Below, piece by piece: positions 1 to 7,972 of a DNA stretch of 64,000 nucleotides; the first letter of the stretch is position 1, and every line of letters begins with the position of its first letter. The position numbers and the translations under genes were made by a program. Origin of the DNA: CAWIVJ01 sp963839525 (GTDB lineage: Bacteria; Cyanobacteriota; Vampirovibrionia; Gastranaerophilales; Gastranaerophilaceae). The notes beneath the pieces are model-generated. The model did not search any database, was not told where the DNA came from, and saw nothing but the letters and a program-made list of their open reading frames with translations. Where the stretch lies: the NCBI GenBank assembly GCA_963839525.1, contig CAWIVJ010000005.1, positions 248,001-312,000 of the forward strand, read 5' to 3'.

Positions 1-574
1 CTTCCATTTCACCATATTTTTTTTCTGATCCTTTGGAAGGTTCTTCCTTTGCCTTTTCTTCTATTTCAGAAATTTCTTTTGCAAAAGCTCCTAACCCTGT
101 TTCTTCTTTAACAGATTCAGTATTTTCAGATTTTTCACAATATATTTCTGCTTGAATTTGAGATTCTTCGACTTTTGCCAATTCTTCTAAAACAACTAAA
201 AGATTTTCTATATTATTAATTAAATCTTTATCTTTAAATGCTTCGATACTTTCACAAAGCTGTTTAATATAATCTGAAGCTTTTAAAATTGCGTCAATAA
301 TTTCTGTATTTACATTTAATTCTCCCTTACGGCAATAATCCATAAGGGTTTCAGTTTTATGAGCAACTTCTTGTATTATTATATGTTCGACAAAACCGGA
401 TAGCCCTTTTAAAGTGTGAAAAGCTCTAAACATAGTATGGATAATATCAGTATTTTCAGGATTTTTCTCTAAAGACATAGCACTTGTTTCAATTTCCTCA
501 AGATGCTCAAAAGCTTCTACAATAAAATCGTCCCAAAAATCTTTTTCTATATTTATTTCTTGAAATTTTCCCAT
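1..574 (-). CDS. cheA: Chemotaxis histidine kinase CheA, N-terminal part (cut by window edge)
   Basis: The visible first ~190 residues form an HPt domain. The motif AFHTLKGLSG, with the phospho-acceptor His at about residue 53, is the P1 signature of CheA. It is followed by a helical stretch and an acidic, Lys/Glu-rich linker. The kinase and CheW-like domains would lie beyond the left edge. The ATG lies 5 bases after the stop of the upstream CheX-like gene, so it is the last visible gene of a chemosensory operon with cheY. CheA would phosphorylate the CheY encoded upstream. A stand-alone HPt protein or another CheA-like hybrid kinase cannot be excluded because only the N-terminus is seen. Confidence 0.85.
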   Translation of the reverse strand, partial: MGKFQEINIEKDFWDDFIVEAFEHLEEIETSAMSLEKNPENTDIIHTMFRAFHTLKGLSGFVEHIIIQEVAHKTETLMDYCRKGELNVNTEIIDAILKASDYIKQLCESIEAFKDKDLINNIENLLVVLEELAKVEESQIQAEIYCEKSENTESVKEETGLGAFAKEISEIEEKAKEEPSKGSEKKYGEME

Positions 575-579
575 TATTT

Positions 580-1068
580 TTATTCCAAACTATAAGCTAT
601 ACCAAACTTTTCACCATTAACCTTAAAAAATAATTTCTTTGAAGGAACTTTGCTGATTGCTCCAAACATATCTTCACCCGATATATATGTTGGATTTGAA
701 GAGAAAAGAACATAATTTTTTTCACCACTGGACAGATTAAACGCAGTTTCTACTCTAATTTTATGTGTAAATCGCTTACAAAATTCCGAATAAAAATCTA
801 CAAGCGCGGATTTGGCAAATATATCAATACGTTCTATTTTTTCTGATCCCATTAATTTTCCGGCAATTTCTTTGGCTGTTTTGTCTGTATAGCCAAACAT
901 TATATTACCTTCCATATCTCCAGATATCCCAATTAAAGTATTAACTTCTTCTGTTGAATTTAAAGTACTTGACGGAACTTCACACATAAACTTATGATTT
1001 ATTCCCATATATGAAAATAAATCTTCAAAAACCTGAACAAATATATCATTCAAATTAAAAGTCGTCAT
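580..1068 (-). CDS. CheX-like chemotaxis phosphatase-family protein
   Basis: A 162-residue protein of the CheC/CheX/FliY superfamily. The segment TLIGISGDMEGNIMFGY followed by AKEIAGKLMG matches the conserved glycine-rich strand and helix of CheX. In active CheX an E-x2-N pair sits on the next helix; here that helix reads YSEFCKRF, with the Glu but no Asn, so CheY-P phosphatase activity is doubtful. The ATG at 1068 (MTTFNLND) was preferred to an upstream TTG. It overlaps the upstream CheX-like gene by 14 bases, suggesting translational coupling. The two adjacent CheX-like proteins may work as a pair acting on CheY. Confidence 0.75.
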   Translation of the reverse strand: MTTFNLNDIFVQVFEDLFSYMGINHKFMCEVPSSTLNSTEEVNTLIGISGDMEGNIMFGYTDKTAKEIAGKLMGSEKIERIDIFAKSALVDFYSEFCKRFTHKIRVETAFNLSSGEKNYVLFSSNPTYISGEDMFGAISKVPSKKLFFKVNGEKFGIAYSLE

Positions 1069-1585
1069 AAGTACTTTCGCTAAATCCCATATCAACAATG
1101 AATTTTCCTAATGAGCAGTCATAAAATGCTTTCATTGATGATACATTAGGTGTTACAACTTCCAAATCTTTCGCAGAGAATATTGCCGGAGGGCTGATCC
1201 AAATTTCTCTCTTCCCAAAGGCATTATTTATATGTGTAGCAGCTCTGCCACAGAACATATTTGCAAATTCAGCCAGATAAACATGCAAATCATCTTCCTG
1301 ATCAAGCGGGTCACCAAAATTCATTGCTTCGGCTATGTTTTTTCCATATTCAACTGAAGTATTCAATAATATTCTTCCGTTAGTATTTCCAGAAAGCCCT
1401 ATAATAATAACTAAAGATAATTTATCTTCAGGCTGAATGCCAAACTCTCCATTATTTACAATGGATTCACCCGTAACTTCAAGCATTACTTCTTCAAATG
1501 ACTGTTTTGCTAAATTAAATAAAACATCGAATTTATTTTCTAAAACTTCTGCATTACTTTCTAAAACTTCTGCATTATTTTCCAA
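1055..1585 (-). CDS. CheX-like chemotaxis phosphatase-family protein with N-terminal heptad repeat
   Basis: A 176-residue CheX-type protein. It has the glycine motif IIGLSGNTNGRILL and a helix YLAEFANMFCGR that keeps the E-x2-N pair needed for dephosphorylating CheY-P, so this copy looks catalytic. A perfect AGGAGG sits 6 bases before a TTG at 1585, which I take as the start; an upstream in-frame TTG at 1603 would place that Shine-Dalgarno inside the gene. The N-terminus carries three 7-residue units (ENNAEVL, ESNAEVL, ENKFDVL) from a 21-base tandem repeat, probably a short amphipathic helix. It follows cheY by 10 bases. Confidence 0.75.
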   Translation of the reverse strand: MENNAEVLESNAEVLENKFDVLFNLAKQSFEEVMLEVTGESIVNNGEFGIQPEDKLSLVIIIGLSGNTNGRILLNTSVEYGKNIAEAMNFGDPLDQEDDLHVYLAEFANMFCGRAATHINNAFGKREIWISPPAIFSAKDLEVVTPNVSSMKAFYDCSLGKFIVDMGFSESTYDDF

Positions 1586-1595
1586 AATAAGCCTC

Positions 1596-1958
1596 CTATT
1601 CAAAAACTTCTGATAACTTTGCTTGCAATACTTCAGGTCTAAATGGCTTTGTCATAAAATATTTAATACCTATTTCTCGAGCCTGATTTAATAAAGTTTC
1701 ATCACCCATTGCCGAAAGCATTATTATTTTAGCATTAGGATTTATTTCAAAAAGCCTTTTCGCCGTTTCTAAACCATCCATAACCGGCATTGTTACATCT
1801 AAAGTTATAACGTCTGCGCGAGTTTCAATGTATTTATCTACGCCTAATTGTCCATCAAGAGCATTTCCTACTACTTCCCATTCTGTACCTTCAAGAGCTT
1901 TACTTACTGCTTTAAATACAAACGGTGAATCATCAATTACTAAGACCTTTTTACCCAT
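1596..1958 (-). CDS. cheY: Chemotaxis response regulator CheY
   Basis: A stand-alone receiver domain of 120 residues. The acidic pocket (VIDDS), phospho-acceptor Asp in ITLDVTMPVMDG, the switch Ser in IMLSAMG and the conserved Lys in FMTKPF are all present, and no output domain follows. The ATG at 1958 has GGAG 9 bases upstream; a GTG 15 bases further upstream would overlap that site. It sits between a TPR/FliY segment and two CheX-like genes, ahead of cheA. It should therefore carry the phosphoryl signal from CheA to the flagellar switch and be reset by the CheX-like proteins. Confidence 0.93.
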   Translation of the reverse strand: MGKKVLVIDDSPFVFKAVSKALEGTEWEVVGNALDGQLGVDKYIETRADVITLDVTMPVMDGLETAKRLFEINPNAKIIMLSAMGDETLLNQAREIGIKYFMTKPFRPEVLQAKLSEVFE

Positions 1959-2023
1959 TTCAATTTTCTCCACTTACATTATATCATAATTACACTTGAG
2001 GCAAATACTTTACTTAAACTAGA

Positions 2024-2950
2024 TTACTTCAAGTGTTTCTTTATTAATTTAAAATATCTTTCCCTGCATTTTTCCAGCGAACATGAACTCACTGTCTGGC
2101 AAAGCACATAAGAAAAAATATTATGCAACTCTTTATTATTTGATTGAAAATTTAAGGCAATTGTTAAGCTATTTTTAGCACCTTCAATATCTTTCATAAT
2201 TAATTGAACTAAACCTAAAAGTTGATAAGCCTCAATATCTTCAGAGTTTAAAGCTATAGCTTTTTGACAATTTTCAAATGTTTTTTCTATATCTCCACAC
2301 ACCGCCGAAACTTTTGCAAATGAAGTATGAAATTCAGACGGTAAATCACTACGCTCAGCTAGTTTCGTATATTCATCCATTATTTTTTGGCATTCTTCCT
2401 CATCTTCCATATTTGCTAATTTACTTTTGCATTTTATAATATCAAACAATATTTGAGTGTTATCGGGCACAATTTCATTAGCTTTTTCTAATACTTCAAG
2501 GGCTTTATTAAAATCTTCTTTCTCACAATATATATTACTAATATTCAAATAACATTCCGGATTTTTAGAATTTTCAATTATTGCCTTATTGTATTTTTCT
2601 AAAGCACTATCATAGTTTTTTTCAGCTTGTAAGATTTCTGCAAGCTTAAAAAGCGCATCAAAATTTTTGGGTGAAGTTTTTAAAATCTGCTCAAAGCACT
2701 CCTTTGCTTTTTCATATTCACCTAAATTTAGTTGGGCAACACCTAAATTATACTTTGCATCAGGAATATCCTTAATTTTTGACAATATTTTTTTTGCTTT
2801 AACATAATCTCCTGTTTCAAAAGCTTTAATTCCTTCTTTATAAGCTTTTTCACCAGAACTTTTATTTCCTTTGAAAAACCAAATCCAAACGAATAGCCAT
2901 AAAATAGAAAATGAAATTAAAATAATAAAAACTGAACCTATCAAATACAA
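2024..2950 (-). CDS. Membrane-anchored TPR protein in the chemosensory operon
   Basis: 308 residues. An N-terminal hydrophobic helix (about residues 4-26) is followed by roughly six tetratricopeptide repeats, for example YKEGIKAFETGDYVKAKKIL, and a Cys-containing C-terminal tail. Topology suggests a membrane-tethered cytoplasmic scaffold. Start is a TTG at 2950 with AAAGG 5 bases before it, overlapping the end of the FliY-like gene by 10 bases, so the two are probably coupled. TPR proteins mediate protein-protein contacts; its place between the switch protein and CheY suggests a flagellar or chemosensory scaffold, but the partner is unknown. Confidence 0.7.
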   Translation of the reverse strand: MYLIGSVFIILISFSILWLFVWIWFFKGNKSSGEKAYKEGIKAFETGDYVKAKKILSKIKDIPDAKYNLGVAQLNLGEYEKAKECFEQILKTSPKNFDALFKLAEILQAEKNYDSALEKYNKAIIENSKNPECYLNISNIYCEKEDFNKALEVLEKANEIVPDNTQILFDIIKCKSKLANMEDEEECQKIMDEYTKLAERSDLPSEFHTSFAKVSAVCGDIEKTFENCQKAIALNSEDIEAYQLLGLVQLIMKDIEGAKNSLTIALNFQSNNKELHNIFSYVLCQTVSSCSLEKCRERYFKLIKKHLK

Positions 2951-3816
2951 CCTAACCTTTCTTCAGGAGAAATAATTTTAGTTATTTTTAATCCAAAATT
3001 ATCATCAACAGCGACTATTTGTGCATAAGCAAATTCAACATCGTTTGCAAAAACTTTTATATCAGCATTGTTTTGTGTATCTAATTCAATAACAGAACCT
3101 CTAACAAGCTCCAGTGCATATTTAATAGGAACTCTGGTTCTTCCCAACTCTGCTGTTATATGAATTTTTACATCTGACAAACAATTAATATCAAGAGATG
3201 AAGGTTCATTTTTTCTTGAAACAGAACTTGATTTTGAAAAATCTAAATCCTTCATCAAGTTTTCAACGGCATATTCACTTAGTAAAAATTCTACTTTATA
3301 TTCCTTATCTTTATTTAAAGTCAAAATGTTACTAATTAAAAAATCAAGAGATACTCCATCCGAATTTACTTCATATTCAGGCATTTCTTTTAATAACAAT
3401 TGCGGATCAGCGCTAAAAACAAAATCCTGATTATAAAAATATTTAAAACTGCTCTCTACATCTTTAAAAACTTTGGTTAATATCTTTGAAACAGAATTGG
3501 TCTCAAGTTCAGATAAATTACCTTTATAAGTATTTTGCCCGTTTCCACCGGTCAAAATATCAGCAATATCTGCTATCAATTCCTCAGGAATTAATGCAAC
3601 TACACTACCTTGACGATTCCCTGTAGCATAATCTATTTTATAAATAGCTTTATTATTTTTTAAATCCTCAGCATCTTGTATTTTAGACGAAGATTTAAAT
3701 TGGAATTGAATTTTTTTACACACATCATTGTCCAAATTATTGTTGAGTGTTTTTGTAATTGACTCGGTAAAAATTTGGAAAAATTCATTTAAAATATCTT
3801 GATTTTGACTACTCAT
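2941..3816 (-). CDS. fliY: Flagellar motor switch protein of the FliY/FliN type
   Basis: 291 residues. The C-terminal ~75 residues (LSDVKIHITAELGRTRVPIKYAL onward) are a clear SpoA/FliN domain, with the LGRTR and VIELD positions conserved. The middle region, including IADILTGGNG and a following helix, resembles the CheC-like domain of Firmicutes FliY. This is the C-ring component that binds CheY-P, and FliY proteins may also dephosphorylate it. No N-terminal CheY-binding FliM peptide is obvious. ATG at 3816 overlaps the upstream stop as ATGA. The surrounding chemotaxis genes support a motor-switch role; a FliM/FliN-like paralogue is the alternative. Confidence 0.8.
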   Translation of the reverse strand: MSSQNQDILNEFFQIFTESITKTLNNNLDNDVCKKIQFQFKSSSKIQDAEDLKNNKAIYKIDYATGNRQGSVVALIPEELIADIADILTGGNGQNTYKGNLSELETNSVSKILTKVFKDVESSFKYFYNQDFVFSADPQLLLKEMPEYEVNSDGVSLDFLISNILTLNKDKEYKVEFLLSEYAVENLMKDLDFSKSSSVSRKNEPSSLDINCLSDVKIHITAELGRTRVPIKYALELVRGSVIELDTQNNADIKVFANDVEFAYAQIVAVDDNFGLKITKIISPEERLGCI

Positions 3817-4769
3817 TCACTTTCTCTCATTATTTTTATAAATTTATGCAGAACAAAAATATTAAATTTGTTTCCGCCTAACTGTAACATTTTTTCTAAA
3901 GTTTTTTGCTTAGAATTGCCTTCAGATAACCTCTTTTCATAATAATTTGTGATTGCAACTATATGATAATAAGGAATTTTAGAGTCTAAAGAAAAAGTAT
4001 TACTATCATAATTGTTTATGCAAAACTTAACTGCTTCAGATATTTTTTCAGACATACCTTTTTCATTTAAAACAATTTCATAACTTTTAAGTGCTTTTCT
4101 TTTATCGAACCCTTTTTTATTTAAATCTTCCATTTTAAATTTGCTTATTCCTATATTACAATAATAGGCTGCTTGTTTAAGTTCTTCAAGTTCATTTTTA
4201 GTAAAGTTCAAAATTTCCCCGATTTTAACAGAATAATCAGCAATTCTTGAAGCTTGTTTTTCATCAAATGCCAAAAAGTTTTCTACTTGTTCACTTGATT
4301 GAACCTCTTTATTAACATTAACAATATTCACAGAAGCAGTTTCGCCATCAAATTTTTCATTAATTATTGTATAATCTGTTTTTTCTAGCTCACTACGAAC
4401 CAGATCCGGTGACGGTTCTTTGATATCATATGATACTTCTTCTTTTTCAATCTCTTCTAACTCAATTTTATGCGGAGTTTTTTGTAAATTTTCTTCTGAA
4501 AATTTTTCTGAATTAACAATGCTTAATTTTTTTGCAATTTTTTCAGTACTTTCTATTTCTTGCAAAACTTCCGGCTCTTTAGTTTCTTCTTTTTCTTTCA
4601 AAGCCTCTTCGATATAAATATCCCTAAAATATAACTTTAAAATTACACTCGGGGTAATTTTTTCTCCGGTAAAAAATAAAACTTTTCTATCCGCTGTCAT
4701 TACATCAGCCTCGAAAATTTCCTTATTTAATAAATCCAGTGAGCAAATTTTAATCATATTTCCAATCAT
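3813..4769 (-). CDS. Degenerate HD-GYP-like protein, first gene of the chemosensory operon
   Basis: 318 residues. The N-terminal ~60 residues resemble the short leader domain found before many HD-GYP domains. A charged, Glu-rich linker follows (about 60-170). The C-terminal part begins ASRIADYSVKIGEILNF and aligns with the start of HD-GYP domains. However, where active enzymes have HDIGK this protein reads CNIGISKF, and no HHE or GYP motif follows. Metal binding and c-di-GMP hydrolysis are therefore unlikely. It may be a c-di-GMP-insensitive scaffold or a pseudo-enzyme regulating the switch. ATG at 4769 has no strong Shine-Dalgarno; ATG at 4757 is possible. Confidence 0.65.
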   Translation of the reverse strand: MIGNMIKICSLDLLNKEIFEADVMTADRKVLFFTGEKITPSVILKLYFRDIYIEEALKEKEETKEPEVLQEIESTEKIAKKLSIVNSEKFSEENLQKTPHKIELEEIEKEEVSYDIKEPSPDLVRSELEKTDYTIINEKFDGETASVNIVNVNKEVQSSEQVENFLAFDEKQASRIADYSVKIGEILNFTKNELEELKQAAYYCNIGISKFKMEDLNKKGFDKRKALKSYEIVLNEKGMSEKISEAVKFCINNYDSNTFSLDSKIPYYHIVAITNYYEKRLSEGNSKQKTLEKMLQLGGNKFNIFVLHKFIKIMRESE

Positions 4770-4857
4770 AAATTAAGCAAAGCAATATCCGCTTATTATT
4801 GCATTATTACAATTATAAGTCAAATATTATACATATCTTTAAACTAACTATTTAGGC

Positions 4858-6531
4858 TTACTTTCCCTCTTCTGAAAGGAAAACGTGAAGCTGATTTTCA
4901 AACTGTTCTACAGCATTATCCAACACTTTTTGTAAAGCTTCCAATGAATCATAAATTTTAGTTGCTTCATCCTTTGACCTATTAGCAAGTTCCCTAACCT
5001 CTTTTGCTACAATATCAAACCCCGCTCCTGCATTACCGGCATGTGCAGCTTCTATTGACGCATTTATTGATAATAAGGATGTTTGGAAAGATATTCCTTC
5101 AATAGCTTTTACTATAGGTTCAAACTTTGCTAACAATTTTTCCGAGTTAAATTCTTCAACTATTAGTTTTTGGAATTCTGTTACCGCTTCTTTCCTTTTT
5201 TCAGAATTTATTTCTAACAACTTTTGTTGATAGTAATGGCAATTTTGAGGTTTATTTAAACCATTATATATAGCAATAGCCATGTCTTCACAATTGCCAT
5301 ATCCACAAGAAGAGCAATTTTTAAAATCCTCAGGAACTTCTTTTAACATCGATTTGTAAATCTCGTCAAGATTTTTTTTAGGTATGTTTGAAAGCGAACT
5401 ATGACTTGAACGATTTACATAACTTCTATTATAAAGTCCCGGTTTCCAATATTCTTCTATATAATCTTTTATTCTCTCTTGTATAAGTTGATCTTTTTCA
5501 ACTTCTGACATATCAGAAATCACATTATCATGAAGATATCTGTTTTGCATAAGATCTCTTCTTCTATTTATTAAACTTTCTAATTCATCCATAGAACATT
5601 CTTTACAGTCTGTACCCGTTCCGCCGTTACATCCTTTCTCACAGTTTAGACAGTCAATAACAAGAGGAGCTTTCAAGCTTACTATATCTTTTTCTAGATG
5701 ATCTAAATATTCATAAATTGTATGAGGTCCTTCGATTTTACGGATTTTAGAACGGATTCCATGAGCCCACCTGTCAGCAGTTTCCATTAAACCGCCGGGA
5801 GTTGAAAACAATACAGCTCTTTCCGCAGGAGGATTGTCATAATCTGCTCTTTCATATTGCTCTAGAGATACGCCGTTTCTTTTTAAATATTCAGAAAGAT
5901 TTGTCATTGTAACATTATAATCTCCGTAGCCTGTTTCCTGAAACTCCCTTTTCTTTGCAATACAAGGTGAAAGGACAGCTACATTATGGTCTCTATATTG
6001 AGGATAGAACTCTTTAATCATTTTTATGGCATGTAACATAGGACTATCAGCCGGGGCAAGATATTCAAGCAACTCTGGCTTATAAAGCTCTATGTAAGAA
6101 ACAATTGCGGGACATGGCTGGGCTATGACTGTTTTAGGATTATTTTTTTCAACATGATCAAGATAACTTTTTATTGTAAGCTCTGCTCCAAAACTTACAT
6201 CGAAATTTGCACTAACACCCTGTTGCTTCAACCAACCGTTTAAATTTAAATAAGTTGTCGGAAAAGATGCAGCTATAGCAGGTGCAACAATCGTTACCAT
6301 AGGTATTCCATGCTTTAAATCTGCAAAGAATTTTTCTGTATCATCAACTATTGTTCTTGCACCCCAAGTGCAAGCTATTAAACATTGCCCACACCCTATA
6401 CATAAATCATCATTAATCTCTACATGACTACCACTACCATCATTACAAAATTTTGAAGGGCACACGGAAATACAAGCATGACAATTTTGACATTTATCCG
6501 AGTCCACATTAATAACTTTAGCTAAACCCAT
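4858..6531 (-). CDS. Hybrid sensor: 2[4Fe-4S] ferredoxin, [FeFe]-hydrogenase-like domain, Fe-S domain and chemoreceptor-type signalling helix
   Basis: 557 residues with no membrane segment. Cys14/17/20/24 and Cys44/47/50/54 form two ferredoxin clusters. A hydrogenase large-subunit-like domain (about 75-310) has H-cluster loops in degenerate or sensory form: QPCP (Cys140), SPCIAKKRE (Cys190) and NCEKGCNGG (Cys297/301). Next is a CxxCGxxxC Fe-S domain (Cys406/409/414, Cys431). The C-terminus (about 478-520) matches the hairpin tip of methyl-accepting chemotaxis proteins: QTSLLSINASIEAAHAG, then VAKEVRELANRS. The gene has TAGGAG before its ATG and lies just upstream of the cheY/cheA operon. A soluble redox or H2 sensor feeding chemotaxis is the likely role; catalysis is unproven. 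Confidence 0.85.
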   Translation of the reverse strand: MGLAKVINVDSDKCQNCHACISVCPSKFCNDGSGSHVEINDDLCIGCGQCLIACTWGARTIVDDTEKFFADLKHGIPMVTIVAPAIAASFPTTYLNLNGWLKQQGVSANFDVSFGAELTIKSYLDHVEKNNPKTVIAQPCPAIVSYIELYKPELLEYLAPADSPMLHAIKMIKEFYPQYRDHNVAVLSPCIAKKREFQETGYGDYNVTMTNLSEYLKRNGVSLEQYERADYDNPPAERAVLFSTPGGLMETADRWAHGIRSKIRKIEGPHTIYEYLDHLEKDIVSLKAPLVIDCLNCEKGCNGGTGTDCKECSMDELESLINRRRDLMQNRYLHDNVISDMSEVEKDQLIQERIKDYIEEYWKPGLYNRSYVNRSSHSSLSNIPKKNLDEIYKSMLKEVPEDFKNCSSCGYGNCEDMAIAIYNGLNKPQNCHYYQQKLLEINSEKRKEAVTEFQKLIVEEFNSEKLLAKFEPIVKAIEGISFQTSLLSINASIEAAHAGNAGAGFDIVAKEVRELANRSKDEATKIYDSLEALQKVLDNAVEQFENQLHVFLSEEGK

Positions 6532-6686
6532 ACGTTATCTCCTATAAAAAAATTAAAGTAAAGTAATATAATATAATTTTATCATTCAAATCTAAAAAAG
6601 GCAAATTATATAATACAATTTTTTTTAAAGAATATCTGGGTTTTACAATGCATTTTTTCAAAAGTATAACCTACTAATCAAATTTA

Positions 6687-7853
6687 TTATAAGTTAGCAA
6701 AGGGATCATATTTTTTATGATAGTTTTTCTTTCTGAAAAGCCTCTCGTTTTTCTTTTTAGTTTTGTCGGAAACTTTGCGATAAGCATTATCAACAGAAAT
6801 TTTCGCAACGGGTTTTCTGTTTTTTCTGTCATAAAAAGTTAACCAAAATCTACGTTTAATATTATCTACGGAGAAAGAAATTCTGCCTGCAACTCTATCC
6901 CCCGGTTTAACTTGCTGAAACATTAATGTTGTATCTCCGAATACTGACGGATGAAAAACTGAATTATAATCATTTATAAGTGCTAAATCAAAACTCGAAA
7001 AAGTGAATTTACTCATATTGGTTATAGATAAAGAAAGTGTAATTGTATTTAATTCACCAAAAGGATCTTTTTCATATACTATATTATTGATTTTAACTTC
7101 CAGACCATTACAGCGCATTTCATGCTGTAAAAGTGCTGTTTCTTTATAAACAGGCAAAGGAACTGAAGTATTAATTTTAACTCTGATTTCATCTCCGGGT
7201 GCAATTAAAACATCTTTACCTTTTCTATATAATGATGCGCAAAGTCCTATTGTTCCTCCTATTGCGGCACCTCCTGCTACAGTATATCCCTGAGAGGCAA
7301 TGGCTGCCTCTATCCCTAGCATATTAAGCGCTACAATTCCTCCTACCACTCCGCCTACTGCCGTATATCCCAAATCTGTAGCTATTATTTTAGAAGTTGA
7401 TTTAAGGGGGTGTAATTTTGTAGACATTTTGCCTTCAATAGGTATTTCTCTGCCATCCGGCGTTATCAAATAATCAAAATCTAAATCAAGAGAACCGTCT
7501 CTGCCTAATCTTCTTGCGCCTCTGCATTCTCTTATTTTACCATGGGCAACTGTTCCTGTTGGAATTATTACCCCTGATTCACCGGTTACATCACTTGTAA
7601 CTTCAGCAAAAAATTCATCTCCTTCTTGAGAATAGCTTCCGTCTAAAACCTGCGAAACTGTCATTTTTAAAACATCTTTTTTATTAAGAGCTTCTATTTT
7701 TCCGGTAAAAAGTTCACTTTTTTCCTGTTTTTTATCTATTTTTTCTGCATGTCCCTTAAAAATTTCGCCAGTTGTTGCACAAAATGCAATACTTGATAAA
7801 TTACTCATAAAGTAAATAAGTATAAGTGCTTTAGCAACAATCTTCTTATACAT
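6687..7853 (-). CDS. Exported protein with TrbI/VirB10-like beta region
   Basis: 388 residues. A signal peptide (hydrophobic core about 8-25, cleavage near FCA-TT) is followed by a Lys/Glu-rich stretch. A region with IPTGTVAHGKI, two glycine-rich hydrophobic segments (about 160-215) and APGDEIRVKI resembles the C-terminal beta-barrel fold of TrbI/VirB10 proteins. A second beta domain (about 240-345) looks like an immunoglobulin-type DUF4352-like fold, and the tail is very basic. No other conjugation or type IV secretion gene is nearby. It lies between the flagellar operon and the hydrogenase/chemoreceptor gene. The similarity is by eye only, so the role remains open. Confidence 0.55.
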   Translation of the reverse strand: MYKKIVAKALILIYFMSNLSSIAFCATTGEIFKGHAEKIDKKQEKSELFTGKIEALNKKDVLKMTVSQVLDGSYSQEGDEFFAEVTSDVTGESGVIIPTGTVAHGKIRECRGARRLGRDGSLDLDFDYLITPDGREIPIEGKMSTKLHPLKSTSKIIATDLGYTAVGGVVGGIVALNMLGIEAAIASQGYTVAGGAAIGGTIGLCASLYRKGKDVLIAPGDEIRVKINTSVPLPVYKETALLQHEMRCNGLEVKINNIVYEKDPFGELNTITLSLSITNMSKFTFSSFDLALINDYNSVFHPSVFGDTTLMFQQVKPGDRVAGRISFSVDNIKRRFWLTFYDRKNRKPVAKISVDNAYRKVSDKTKKKNERLFRKKNYHKKYDPFANL

Positions 7854-7910
7854 TCCAAATCTCCCCTTTTTTATTATACTACAATTTACGAATATTTCAA
7901 ATTAAAAGAA

Positions 7911-7954
7911 CTAAAAAAATTAGGTGATTTTGCTTCGCAAAATCACCTAATTTT
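7911..7954 (-). terminator. Intrinsic terminator of the flagellar operon
   Basis: Perfect 17-base stems at 7916-7932 and 7938-7954 enclose a CTTCG loop. On the minus strand the hairpin starts 18 bases after the flgL stop and is followed by a run of T. It ends the operon that runs from 16425 down to flgL. Confidence 0.9.
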
Positions 7955-7972
7955 AACCAAAAATTGTTTACA

